Assembly: GCA_000824805.1 (NCBI GenBank)
Contig: CCNA01000004.1
Span: 62,001 to 126,000, forward strand
Length of the DNA: 64,000 nt
Reading direction: 5' to 3'
Source of the DNA: Mesorhizobium sp. SOD10
GTDB lineage: Bacteria > Pseudomonadota > Alphaproteobacteria > Rhizobiales > Rhizobiaceae
The position numbers and the translations under genes were made by a program. The notes under the pieces are model-generated. The model did no database searches and was not told the DNA's origin. It saw only the letters and a list, made by a program, of their open reading frames with translations. Of this stretch, positions 42,161 to 49,918 are shown piece by piece. Position 1 is the stretch's first letter. Each line of letters opens with the position of its first letter.

Positions 42161-43806
42161 AGACCGGCGGACAACTGATCGTCGAGGCGCTCGAAGCGAA
42201 CGGCACCGACCGCATCTTCTGCGTGCCGGGCGAATCCTATCTCGCGGTGCTCGACGCGCTGCATGACTCTCCGATCCGCACCATCGTCTGCCGCCAGGAA
42301 GGCGGTGCCGCGATGATGGCCGACTGCCAGGGGAGGCTCACCGGCAAGCCCGGCATCTGCTTCGTCACGCGCGGCCCCGGCGCCACCAACGCTTCGGCCG
42401 GCATCCATATCGCGATGCAGGATTCGGTGCCGATGATCCTGTTCATCGGCCAGGTCGCCAGCCACGCCAAGGAGCGTGAGGCCTTCCAGGAGGTCGACTA
42501 CAAGCGCTTCTTCGGCGACATCGCCAAATGGGTGGTCGAGATCGACGATGCCGCGCGCATCCCCGAATTCGTCACCCGCGCCTTCGCTGTGGCAACCTCC
42601 GGCCGCCCGGGCCCGGTGGTCATCTCGTTGCCGGAGGACATGCTGACCAGCGAGGTCGAGGCTCCGGAAGCGTTGCCGCACACGCCGGTCGAGACGCGGC
42701 CGGGCGAGGCCGAACTCGATGCGCTAGAGATGTTGCTGAGCAACGCCAAGCGTCCTTTCGTCATCCTCGGCGGCACGCGGTGGAACGAGGAAGCGGTAGC
42801 GTATATGCGCACGATCGCCGAGGGCTGGTCACTGCCGGTCGGCTGCTCCTTCCGCCGCCAGATGCTGTTCGATCATCTTCATCCGAATTATGCCGGCGAT
42901 GTCGGCATCGGCATCAATCCGAAGCTGGCGGAGCGGATCAAGCAGGCCGACCTCGTGCTTTTGATCGGCGGCCGCCTGGGCGAGATGCCGTCTTCCGACT
43001 ACACGCTGCTGAAAAGCCCCTATCCCGACCAGGCGCTGGTGCATGTCCATGCCGATGCCGGCGAGCTCGGCCGCGTCTACCGGCCGACGATAGCCATCAA
43101 CGCCTCGCCCGCCGCCTTTGTCGAGGCTTTCGCCAGGCGCACACCAGCGGCCCAGCCGTCCTGGACGGCCGAGACGGAAAAGGCGCATGCCGCCTATCTC
43201 GAATGGTCGACGCCGCCGCAGACCGGCCCGGGCGCCGTCCAGATGGGCCCGATCATCGAACATCTGGGGAAGGTCCTGCCGGAGGACGCCATCCTGACCA
43301 ATGGCGCCGGCAACTACGCCACCTGGGTGCATCGCTTCTACCGCAGCCGCCGCTTCGGCACGCAGGCGGCGCCCACCTCCGGTTCGATGGGCTACGGCAC
43401 GCCGGCCGCGGTCGCCGCCAAATCATTGTTCCCGGACCGCACCGTGGTTGCCTTCGCCGGCGACGGCTGCTTCCTGATGAACGGCCAGGAATTCGCGACG
43501 GCTGTCCAGTATGACCTGCCGATCATCGTGATCGTCGTCAACAACGGCATTTACGGCACGATCCGCATGCATCAGGAGCGGGAATATCCGAGCCGCGTCG
43601 TCGCCACCGACCTCAAGAACCCTGACTTTGCAGCACTTGCCCGCGCCTATGGCGGCCATGGCGAGACGGTGGAAAAAACCGCCGATTTCGCGCCGGCCTT
43701 CGAACGCGCGCGCGCCAGCGGCAAGCCGGCGATCGTCGAGATCAAGCTCGATCCCGAAGCGATCACGCCGACCCGCACGCTGACGCAGATCCGCAACAAG
43801 AACTGA
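42157..43806 (+). CDS. ThDP-dependent enzyme of the acetolactate synthase/lyase superfamily
   Basis: The 549-residue protein has the three domains of this superfamily. The cofactor-activating glutamate lies in CRQEGGAAMMADCQGRL, followed by FVTRGPGATNASAG. The ThDP-magnesium motif is AGDGCFLMNGQEFATAVQYD ending NNGIYG. No small regulatory subunit gene is adjacent, so classical acetolactate synthase is unlikely. Coupling to a CoA-transferase suggests action on a CoA thioester, such as oxalyl-CoA decarboxylase or 2-hydroxyacyl-CoA lyase type chemistry; this is inference. Confidence 0.85.
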   Translation: MKTGGQLIVEALEANGTDRIFCVPGESYLAVLDALHDSPIRTIVCRQEGGAAMMADCQGRLTGKPGICFVTRGPGATNASAGIHIAMQDSVPMILFIGQVASHAKEREAFQEVDYKRFFGDIAKWVVEIDDAARIPEFVTRAFAVATSGRPGPVVISLPEDMLTSEVEAPEALPHTPVETRPGEAELDALEMLLSNAKRPFVILGGTRWNEEAVAYMRTIAEGWSLPVGCSFRRQMLFDHLHPNYAGDVGIGINPKLAERIKQADLVLLIGGRLGEMPSSDYTLLKSPYPDQALVHVHADAGELGRVYRPTIAINASPAAFVEAFARRTPAAQPSWTAETEKAHAAYLEWSTPPQTGPGAVQMGPIIEHLGKVLPEDAILTNGAGNYATWVHRFYRSRRFGTQAAPTSGSMGYGTPAAVAAKSLFPDRTVVAFAGDGCFLMNGQEFATAVQYDLPIIVIVVNNGIYGTIRMHQEREYPSRVVATDLKNPDFAALARAYGGHGETVEKTADFAPAFERARASGKPAIVEIKLDPEAITPTRTLTQIRNKN

Positions 43807-43837
43807 GTGCCGAAAGCGGTATAGGTCGAGTTCCCTC

Positions 43838-43995
43838 GCGCCCCCCTCTGGCCTACCGGCATCTCCCCCACGAGGGGGGAGATCAGATATCACGCCGGCT
43901 TTCGCCAATCACCGGCGTTGCAGGATTGGCGAGGCAATGGAACAGCCAATCTCCCCCTTTGTGGGGGAGATGTCCGGCAGGACAGAGGGGGGCGC
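43838..43995. repeat. RIME-like palindromic intergenic element
   Basis: The left arm (43838-43883) begins GCGCCCCCCTCTG and includes CATCTCCCCC and AGGGGGGAGAT. The right arm (43949-43995) is its near reverse complement, ending AGAGGGGGGCGC. Smaller nested dyads (CGCCAATC with GATTGGCG) occur inside. The mosaic structure and length of about 160 bp match the rhizobial RIME class of repeats. It fills most of the space between two genes. Confidence 0.8.
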
Positions 43996-44036
43996 TGTCC
44001 CGCCAGCTTCCAAAGCGACCGCAACCCTTCCGAACC

Positions 44037-44474
44037 CTACATCGCCTTCTCGATCTGGCCGCGGATCTCGCCGTCCTTATTCTTGGCGGTGTGGACGTTG
44101 ACATAGTATTTGCCGGCTTCCAGATCGGCCGCCTGCGCGTCCGTCAGCGTCGCCGATCCTTTGATCGGGCTCTTCAGCCTCTTGAACGGGATGACCGGGT
44201 CCGCATTCGCGCCCATATCCGCCGGCCCATGGATGTGGGCGGCCACGGCCGGCCCGCTGAGGCCGGAATATTTGACGTTCCAACTGAGCTTCTTGCTGGT
44301 GGTGTCGAAGGTGAATGTGGCGGTTCCCTTGCCCTTGGTGGTGACGGGCGGACTCTGCTGACTGCCGTCGAGCGTCGCCTTGAACTTCATCGTCTCGGCC
44401 ATGGCCGGCGATGCGAGAAGGAAGGCGGTCGAAACGGCCAAAGCCGAAAGCATCGGTACGGATAGGATGCGCAT
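44037..44474 (-). CDS. Exported CHRD-domain protein
   Basis: The 145-residue protein has a signal peptide (residues 1-26, ending SPAMA) and one CHRD domain, recognised by TATFTFDTTSKKLSWNVKYSGLSGP, the AAHIHGPA motif and YYVNVHTAKNKDGEIRGQI. CHRD domains occur in chordin and many bacterial secreted proteins, with unknown function. The ATG at 44474 is preceded by GGAGG at 6 bases, an ideal site. It is a single gene. Confidence 0.88.
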   Translation of the reverse strand: MRILSVPMLSALAVSTAFLLASPAMAETMKFKATLDGSQQSPPVTTKGKGTATFTFDTTSKKLSWNVKYSGLSGPAVAAHIHGPADMGANADPVIPFKRLKSPIKGSATLTDAQAADLEAGKYYVNVHTAKNKDGEIRGQIEKAM

Positions 44475-44588
44475 GAAGACCTCCGTTGATTGCAGCATCC
44501 CTGGCGGCTCCCCGGCGCACGGATGCGCCAATTAACGGCCGGGTCGCAGGAAGTATCCCGGCACACGCACATTTTACCGCAGACCACG

Positions 44589-44616
44589 AAAAAGGGGGCG
44601 GTCGCCCGCCCCCTTT
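44589..44616 (-). terminator. Rho-independent terminator of the ABC importer operon
   Basis: GGGGGCGG and CCGCCCCC form the stem (44594-44601 with 44606-44613). On the minus strand it is followed by TTTTT (44593-44589), 25 bases after the binding-protein stop. This marks the end of the importer operon. Confidence 0.85.
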
Positions 44617-44641
44617 CCACTTTCCGCATCGAGAGCGGAGT

Positions 44642-45613
44642 TTACTTGATCGCCTTGTCGGTGATGGCGGTCGTGTAGGCGCCGCTCGCCTCCTTGCTGA
44701 TGATCTTCTGGTCGAGCAACGCTTTGGCGGTGCGTTCGTAAGCGGCCGGGATCAGCTTGCCGTCCGCATTGTCGATCAGCTTGGCCACTTCCTTCATCAT
44801 GAACTTCTGGTGGTTCTCGTCCTGGCCGCCGGCGTCCACGACAATCTCGGCTGCCTCGTCGGTGTTCTCCGTGGCGTATTTCCAACCCTTCATCGAGGCG
44901 CGCACGAAGCGCACCATCTTGTCCTCAAAGGCCGGATCCTTGAGCTTGTCCTCAAGCGTGTAGAGCCCGTCCTCCAACAGGTCGTTGCCCATGGCCGAGT
45001 AGTTGAAGACGATCAGGTCCTCCGGCTTGTAGCCGGCGTCCAGCACCTGACCGTATTCGTTATAGGTCATCACCGAGATGCAGTCTGCCTGCTTTTGGAT
45101 CAGCGGCTGCACGTCAAAGCTCTGCTTGAGCACGGTTACGCCGTCCGGGCCGCCATCGGTCTTGAGGCCGATCTTGTTCATCCAGGCGTAGAACGGATAT
45201 TCGTTGCCGAAGAACCAGACGCCGAGCGTGTGGCCCTTGAAGTCGGCTTCCGTCTTGATCGGGCCGTTCTTGGGGCAGACCAGTTCCATGCCGGCCTTCT
45301 TGAATGGCTGGGCGATGTTGACGAGCATCACGCCCTTGTCGCGGGCCGCGAGCGCGCCACCCATCCAGTCGACGATGACGTCGGCGCCGCCGCCGGCGAT
45401 CACCTGCTCGGGCGCGATGTCCGGGCCGCCCGGCTTGATGTCGACATCGAGGCCTTCGGCATCATAGAAGCCCTTGGCCTTGGCGACATAATAGCCGGCG
45501 AACTGGGCCTGCGTGACCCATTTCAGTTGCAGTGTCACCTTGTCGGCGGCCATCGCCTGGAAGGCGGCCAGCGACATCGCCCCGGCTAATGCGGAAATCA
45601 GCAGTCTTTTCAT
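44642..45613 (-). CDS. ABC importer periplasmic binding protein, NMT1/THI5-like
   Basis: This solute-binding protein has 323 residues with a signal peptide (residues 1-22, ending AMAAD). The mature start VTLQLKWVTQAQFAGYYVAKAKGFYDAEGLDV is typical of the NMT1/THI5 group, which binds thiamine pyrimidine precursors, riboflavin, pyrimidines, taurine or sulfonates. It is the last gene of the importer operon, ending at a terminator. The nearby pyrimidine catabolic genes make a pyrimidine or dihydropyrimidine ligand plausible, but the ligand cannot be read from sequence. Confidence 0.87.
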   Translation of the reverse strand: MKRLLISALAGAMSLAAFQAMAADKVTLQLKWVTQAQFAGYYVAKAKGFYDAEGLDVDIKPGGPDIAPEQVIAGGGADVIVDWMGGALAARDKGVMLVNIAQPFKKAGMELVCPKNGPIKTEADFKGHTLGVWFFGNEYPFYAWMNKIGLKTDGGPDGVTVLKQSFDVQPLIQKQADCISVMTYNEYGQVLDAGYKPEDLIVFNYSAMGNDLLEDGLYTLEDKLKDPAFEDKMVRFVRASMKGWKYATENTDEAAEIVVDAGGQDENHQKFMMKEVAKLIDNADGKLIPAAYERTAKALLDQKIISKEASGAYTTAITDKAIK

Positions 45614-45652
45614 GTTTTTACCCTCTGAAGTTAGCATCCAAACCCACCGCCC

Positions 45653-46807
45653 CTATCCACCACGGACAGAGGGATGCCAAAACGTGACGGCTCTCTCTAT
45701 GAGAGCGACCACGCCATAAAAGACCGAACCCGCAAGTGCTGCAACTGCGATTTCGGCCCACACCATGTCGATGTTCATCCGCCCGACTTCCGTCGAGATG
45801 CGGAATCCCATGCCCACGACAGGCGTGCCGAAGAACTCCGCGACGATGGCGCCGATCAGCGCCAGCGTCGAGTTGATCTTCAGCGCATTGAAGATGAAAG
45901 GCATTGCCGCCGGCAGCCTGAGCTTCAGCAAGGTCGGCCAATAGCCGGACGCATATGTGCGCATCAGGTCGCGTTCCATATGCCCGGAGGCGGCGAGGCC
46001 GGCCACCGTGTTCACCAGCATCGGGAAGAAGGTCATGATGATGACGACCGCGGCCTTGGACGGCCAATCGAAGCCGAACCACATGACCATGATCGGTGCC
46101 ACGCCGATGATCGGCAGCGCCGAAACCATGTTGCCGATCGGCAGCAGCCCGCGCCTGAGGAACGGCACGCGGTCGGCAAGAATGGCGACGGCGAAGCCGG
46201 CGAGATTGCCGACGACATAGCCGACCAGCACCGCCTTGAAGATCGTCTGCCGCACATCCGAACCCAGGATCGGCAGGGAGTTGGCGATGCGCGCGCCGAT
46301 GGCGCCCGGCGGCGGCAAAAGGATGAAGGGGATGCCGGCGCCGCGCGTCACAGCTTCCCAGAGGATCAGGATCCAGGCGCCGAAGATCGCCGGGATGATC
46401 AGGCGCAATGCGTTCCTTGAGACACTTTCGCTCGGACGCAACGAGGAAAGCAAGGCAACACAGCGCCAGGCAAGCAGCCAGGCGGCGGCAAGCAGCAGGA
46501 AATATGGCGCCAGCGCCGTGCCTTCGAAACCGGCTATGCCCTTTATCAGAAGCCAGGCGGCGGCATGGGCGCCGACGAACAGCACGATGGCCTCGACAAT
46601 CGGGGCGAGCTTCACCGTCGAGACCAGTGCCGCGATCAGCAGCAACCCGATGATCAAGCCTTTTGCGCCCATGTAAGGATAGGCAATTGCCGCCGTCGGC
46701 TGCGCCAAAGCCGCGGCTTCCGGTTTCGACATCGCGCCGAGTGCGAGCGCGACCAGGCAAAGAAGGATGGCAAGCGCTGCCTGCCATGACGGCTTCAGCC
46801 AATTCAT
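45653..46807 (-). CDS. ABC importer permease with extra N-terminal membrane region
   Basis: The C-terminal half of this 384-residue protein is a standard BPD_transp_1 permease (about residues 170-375; EAA-loop region GYWPTLLKLRLPAAMPFIFNALK). The N-terminal half adds about four membrane helices (residues 8-150) not needed for the core, giving a larger subunit than its partner. The ATG at 46807 overlaps the previous permease stop by 4 bases. It should pair with the 292-residue permease as a heterodimer. Confidence 0.87.
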   Translation of the reverse strand: MNWLKPSWQAALAILLCLVALALGAMSKPEAAALAQPTAAIAYPYMGAKGLIIGLLLIAALVSTVKLAPIVEAIVLFVGAHAAAWLLIKGIAGFEGTALAPYFLLLAAAWLLAWRCVALLSSLRPSESVSRNALRLIIPAIFGAWILILWEAVTRGAGIPFILLPPPGAIGARIANSLPILGSDVRQTIFKAVLVGYVVGNLAGFAVAILADRVPFLRRGLLPIGNMVSALPIIGVAPIMVMWFGFDWPSKAAVVIIMTFFPMLVNTVAGLAASGHMERDLMRTYASGYWPTLLKLRLPAAMPFIFNALKINSTLALIGAIVAEFFGTPVVGMGFRISTEVGRMNIDMVWAEIAVAALAGSVFYGVVALIERAVTFWHPSVRGG

Positions 46808-47682
46808 GCCGGCCTCCCGCCCATGGCGCGGTCGACCAGGCGTCCGGCGAAACCCACCACCATCACCAGCAGCGCCGCGACGACGGACCCCGCGACCAGC
46901 GCCGACCAAATGTCGATGGTCTGGCTGTAATAGGCTCCCGCAAGCAGCTTCGCGCCGATGCCGGCGACGGCGCCTGTCGGCAATTCGCCGACGATCGCGC
47001 CAACCAGGCTTGCCGCCACCGCCACCTTCATAGAGGTGAACAGGAACGGCACCGAGGCGGGCACCCTGAGTTTCCAGAAGGTCTGCGAGGCGCTGGCGTT
47101 ATAGGTGTGCATCAGGTCGAGATGCATGAGCTCGGGCGAGCGCAGGCCCTTCACCATGCCGACCGCGACCGGAAAGAACGACAGATAGGTCGAGATCAGC
47201 GCCTTGGGGATCAGGCCTGTGATGCCGATCGCCGCCAGCACCACGATGATCATCGGCGCCACGGCGAGGATCGGAATGGTCTGCGAAGCAATGATCCACG
47301 GCATCAGGCTGCGGTCGAGCGTCGTCACATGCACGATGCCGACCGCAATGATGATGCCGAGCGCGGTGCCGAAGGCAAAGCCGAGCAGCGTCGAGGACAG
47401 CGTCACCCAGGCGTTGTAGACCAGGCTGCGGCTCGAGGTGACGGACCGCAGGAAGGTGTTTTGGAAGAAGTTCACCGCCACCTGATGCGGCGCCGGCAGC
47501 GTCGGCTTTGGCTGCGACAGCGTCTTGGCGATGAACTCGACCGTGCCGGGGGTCTCGTTGCCTCGTTGATCGAGATCTCGCTGGAACGGCGCGTTCAGGA
47601 TGACGGCAAACACGTACCAGAGCACCACCACGCCGGCGAGGATGGTGGTGACGGGGATGATCTTGGAGCGGAAGGAATCCAT
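46804..47682 (-). CDS. ABC importer permease
   Basis: This 292-residue inner-membrane permease has about six helices and the coupling EAA-like loop ASQTFWKLRVPASVPFLFTSMK. It forms the channel with the neighbouring permease, which overlaps its end by 4 bases. A 352-base space rich in repeats separates it from the ATPase gene upstream, so transcription from the ATPase may be reduced or need read-through. Confidence 0.88.
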   Translation of the reverse strand: MDSFRSKIIPVTTILAGVVVLWYVFAVILNAPFQRDLDQRGNETPGTVEFIAKTLSQPKPTLPAPHQVAVNFFQNTFLRSVTSSRSLVYNAWVTLSSTLLGFAFGTALGIIIAVGIVHVTTLDRSLMPWIIASQTIPILAVAPMIIVVLAAIGITGLIPKALISTYLSFFPVAVGMVKGLRSPELMHLDLMHTYNASASQTFWKLRVPASVPFLFTSMKVAVAASLVGAIVGELPTGAVAGIGAKLLAGAYYSQTIDIWSALVAGSVVAALLVMVVGFAGRLVDRAMGGRPA

Positions 47683-47699
47683 CTAGCGCTCCCCTCCCC

Positions 47700-47718
47700 C
47701 TCTCCCCGCCGGGGAGAG
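47700..47718. repeat. Short palindrome between importer ATPase and permease genes
   Basis: CTCTCCCC (47700-47707) and GGGGAGAG (47711-47718) flank GCC, a compact hairpin 18 bases upstream of the permease ATG on its transcript. The sequence resembles arms of the other GC-rich palindromic repeats in this window. It could hinder or shape translation of the permease. Confidence 0.6.
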
Positions 47719-47778
47719 GGTGGCCGGAGCGAAGCGAAGGCCGGGCAGCTTGGACTGAGTTGCCGCGGCGTACCTGCT

Positions 47779-47998
47779 CTTCGTCATCCTAGGGCGGAGC
47801 AAGGAGCGAAGCGACGCGGCGCAGACCCTAGGATCCATGCCGTTACTTCTCCGCTCCGCAGCGGTGCAGAACGGGGCTCTCTGCGCTTTGCGATGTTTGG
47901 CGGGCATTCCGCGCCGTATTGACCCTTCGGCCGACGTCACGGCATGGATCCTAGGGTCTGCGCTCCGCTTCGCGTCGCTCCGCCCTAGGATGACGAAG
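47779..47998. repeat. Dispersed 220-bp inverted repeat element, copy 1
   Basis: The left arm (47779-47843) starts CTTCGTCATCCTAGGGCGGA and ends CCTAGGATCCATGCCGT. The right arm (47939-47998) is its near reverse complement. About 95 bases lie between. A second copy with diverged sequence lies at 55825-56004. It carries no gene and sits inside the importer operon between the ATPase and permease. Confidence 0.85.
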
Positions 47999-48034
47999 GC
48001 GTGGCGGCCTCGTCCGGACTCATTCGCCCTCCCC

Positions 48035-48826
48035 TCAATCATCATAGCTGTGCCCTGCCCTCAAGCCGTCCCGCACCCGTGCGGCGATCGCCAGGAATTC
48101 CGGCGTCTCGCGGATGTCGAGCGGCCGCTCCCTCGGCAGCGTCGATTCGATGATGTCGGTCACGCGACCGGGCCGCGGCGACATCACCACGATGCGTGTC
48201 GAGAGATACACAGCCTCTGGGATCGAATGGGTGACGAAGCAGATTGTCTTGTTGGTTCGGTCCCAGAGATCGAGAAGCTGCTCGTTCAGATGGTCGCGCA
48301 CGATCTCGTCCAGCGCGCCGAACGGCTCGTCCATAAGCAGCAGATCCGCATCGAAGGCGAGAGCGCGTGCGATCGAGGCGCGCTGCTGCATGCCGCCGGA
48401 AAGCTGCCAGGGATATTTCTTCTCGAAGCCCGACAGGTTGACGAGTTCCAGCGTGCGCTTGATGCGCTCTGCCTGTTCGGCCTGGCTGAGCCCGATGACC
48501 TCCAGCGGCAGCGCCACGTTGCGCTCGATGGTGCGCCACGGGAACAGGGCGGCGGCCTGGAAAACATAGCCGTAGGCGCGTTTCTCGCGCGCCTGCTCCG
48601 GCGTCATCCCGTTGACGGAGATCGTCCCGGACGTCGCTTTCTCGAGATCGGCGATGACGCGCAGCAAGGTCGTCTTGCCGCAGCCGGACGGACCGATGAA
48701 GGAAACGAACTCGCCCTTGCCGATGGTCAGATCGACATTGGAGAGCGCCTGCACCGGACCGTCATTGGTCTGGAAGGTGAGGCCGAGCTTGCTTGCCGAA
48801 ACGACGGGTGGCGGCTGTTCGGTCAT
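48035..48826 (-). CDS. ABC importer ATPase, nitrate/sulfonate/taurine type
   Basis: The 263-residue ATPase has Walker A GPSGCGKTT, a Q-loop in YVFQAAALFPWRT, the signature LSGGMQQRASIARAL, Walker B LLLMDEPFGALD and the H-loop FVTHSIPEAV. It energises the importer encoded downstream. It is the first gene of the operon, starting at ATG 48826. No RutR-like box was found in the 119 bases upstream. Confidence 0.92.
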   Translation of the reverse strand: MTEQPPPVVSASKLGLTFQTNDGPVQALSNVDLTIGKGEFVSFIGPSGCGKTTLLRVIADLEKATSGTISVNGMTPEQAREKRAYGYVFQAAALFPWRTIERNVALPLEVIGLSQAEQAERIKRTLELVNLSGFEKKYPWQLSGGMQQRASIARALAFDADLLLMDEPFGALDEIVRDHLNEQLLDLWDRTNKTICFVTHSIPEAVYLSTRIVVMSPRPGRVTDIIESTLPRERPLDIRETPEFLAIAARVRDGLRAGHSYDD

Positions 48827-48945
48827 TGGCTGCAGCCTGCCTTTCGCGGCCGCTGCTGCGCTGTCCGCAATCCGGTTGATTTTATGATAGCGTTGCTTTC
48901 CACTCGTCCTGTCCCACCCGATCGACGCCGCCCGGAGCCTTGCCG

Positions 48946-49350
48946 ATGTCGCCTAGACCCACCTGTCATCTCGTTCGCCCCGAAAGCACCTATCAAGGCA
49001 AGCAGGGGCTGAGCTATTTCGCCGGCATCGCCGCCGAGACCGTCGGCTCGTCCGGCATCTGCATGCATCTTCTCACCATGCCGCCCGGCGCGCGCGCCAA
49101 GGCGCATATGCATGAAAGCCACGAGACGGCCATCTACGTGCTGTCCGGCGAAGTCCACACCTGGTACGGCGACCGGCTCGAGCACCACATCGTCGTCAAG
49201 GCGGGCGACCTGTTCTACATTCCGGCCGGCGTGCCGCATCTGCCCGCCAATCTGAGCGACGCACCCTCCTCGGCGGTGATTGCCCGCACCGATCCCAACG
49301 AACAGGAAAGCGTCGTCCTGCTGCCGGAACTGGATGGCCTTGTCGCTTAG
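48946..49350 (+). CDS. Cupin-domain protein
   Basis: The 134-residue single-domain cupin has the metal-site motif AKAHMHESHETAIYVLSGE (two or three histidines and a glutamate) and the second motif GDLFYIPAGVPHLPAN with its histidine. Such proteins can be isomerases, dioxygenases or sensors; no function follows from sequence. The ATG at 48946 has a GGAG site at 9 bases. It is divergent from the importer ATPase. Its stop codon is shared with the start of a palindromic repeat. Confidence 0.82.
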   Translation: MSPRPTCHLVRPESTYQGKQGLSYFAGIAAETVGSSGICMHLLTMPPGARAKAHMHESHETAIYVLSGEVHTWYGDRLEHHIVVKAGDLFYIPAGVPHLPANLSDAPSSAVIARTDPNEQESVVLLPELDGLVA

Positions 49351-49452
49351 AGCAATTCCAGGAAAAGTGCGTAGCGGTTTTCCGTCCGGAATTGCGTAGA
49401 AACAAGGACTTAGAGCGGTTCGGCGATTCTGTGAAACGCTGACCCGCTCTAA
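49349..49452. repeat. Rhizobial palindromic repeat after the cupin gene
   Basis: The element begins AGAGCAATTCCAGGAAAA and contains two dyads. The first is CAATTCC (49353-49359) with GGAATTG (49388-49394); the second is AGAGCGG (49412-49418) with CCGCTCT (49444-49450). I recognise this sequence type as frequent in rhizobial intergenic regions. It could also end cupin transcription. Confidence 0.7.
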
Positions 49453-49538
49453 GGCATTTTGCAGCCAAGCGGCATCGCTTGGCGTAGCATAAAAGCGGCC
49501 GGAACGAATACGTCTCTCAGGAACCGACGGGATCGCCG

Positions 49539-49916
49539 TCATTTGCATCGCGCGACTTCGCCCATGACATTGCCGCCTTCGTCGGCAACCACCAGTTTCT
49601 TCGCATTCTTCGCGCTGCGCTTGATGGTGAACTTGGCCGGCGCGTGTCCCTCTTCGCCCTCTGCCTCGCACTTTGCCGTCACCACCAGCGATCCATCGGC
49701 CTGCACCTGCTTGTCGTCGAAGGTGCAGGCGCTGGCGGCCGTGATCAGTTCCTTGTCGGTCAGAAGCAGCATCTTGTCGGCGGCTACTTGCTGGCCGTTC
49801 CGGTTGATGCAGCCATATTTGTCGCCATAGGGCTTGCTGAGGTCGATGCCGGCGGCAAGCGCCTGGCTGGCAGCCAGCATCGCGGCCGCCGCGATCGCAA
49901 GATGAAGAGCCCGCAT
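49539..49916 (-). CDS. Exported protein of unknown function in the hydantoinase operon
   Basis: The 125-residue product has a clear signal peptide (residues 1-22, ending SQALA). It then has a small, cysteine-containing mature domain (GCINRNGQ, SACTFDDKQV, VTAKCEAEG, EVARCK; four cysteines, perhaps two disulfides). I do not recognise the family. Its ATG lies 2 bases after the dihydropyrimidinase stop, so it is co-transcribed, but a periplasmic protein has no evident role in that cytoplasmic pathway. Confidence 0.72.
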   Translation of the reverse strand: MRALHLAIAAAAMLAASQALAAGIDLSKPYGDKYGCINRNGQQVAADKMLLLTDKELITAASACTFDDKQVQADGSLVVTAKCEAEGEEGHAPAKFTIKRSAKNAKKLVVADEGGNVMGEVARCK

Positions 49917-49918
49917 GG

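Noticed and set aside
42157..43806. Naming the ThDP enzyme oxalyl-CoA decarboxylase
   Set aside because: Pairing with a CoA-transferase suggests it, but the visible sequence is closer to acetolactate synthase-like proteins and lacks segments I could match to that enzyme.
47837..47998. Open frame continuing into the importer-ATPase shadow over the inverted repeat
   Set aside because: The sequence is one arm of a dispersed palindromic element and has no ribosome site or family similarity.
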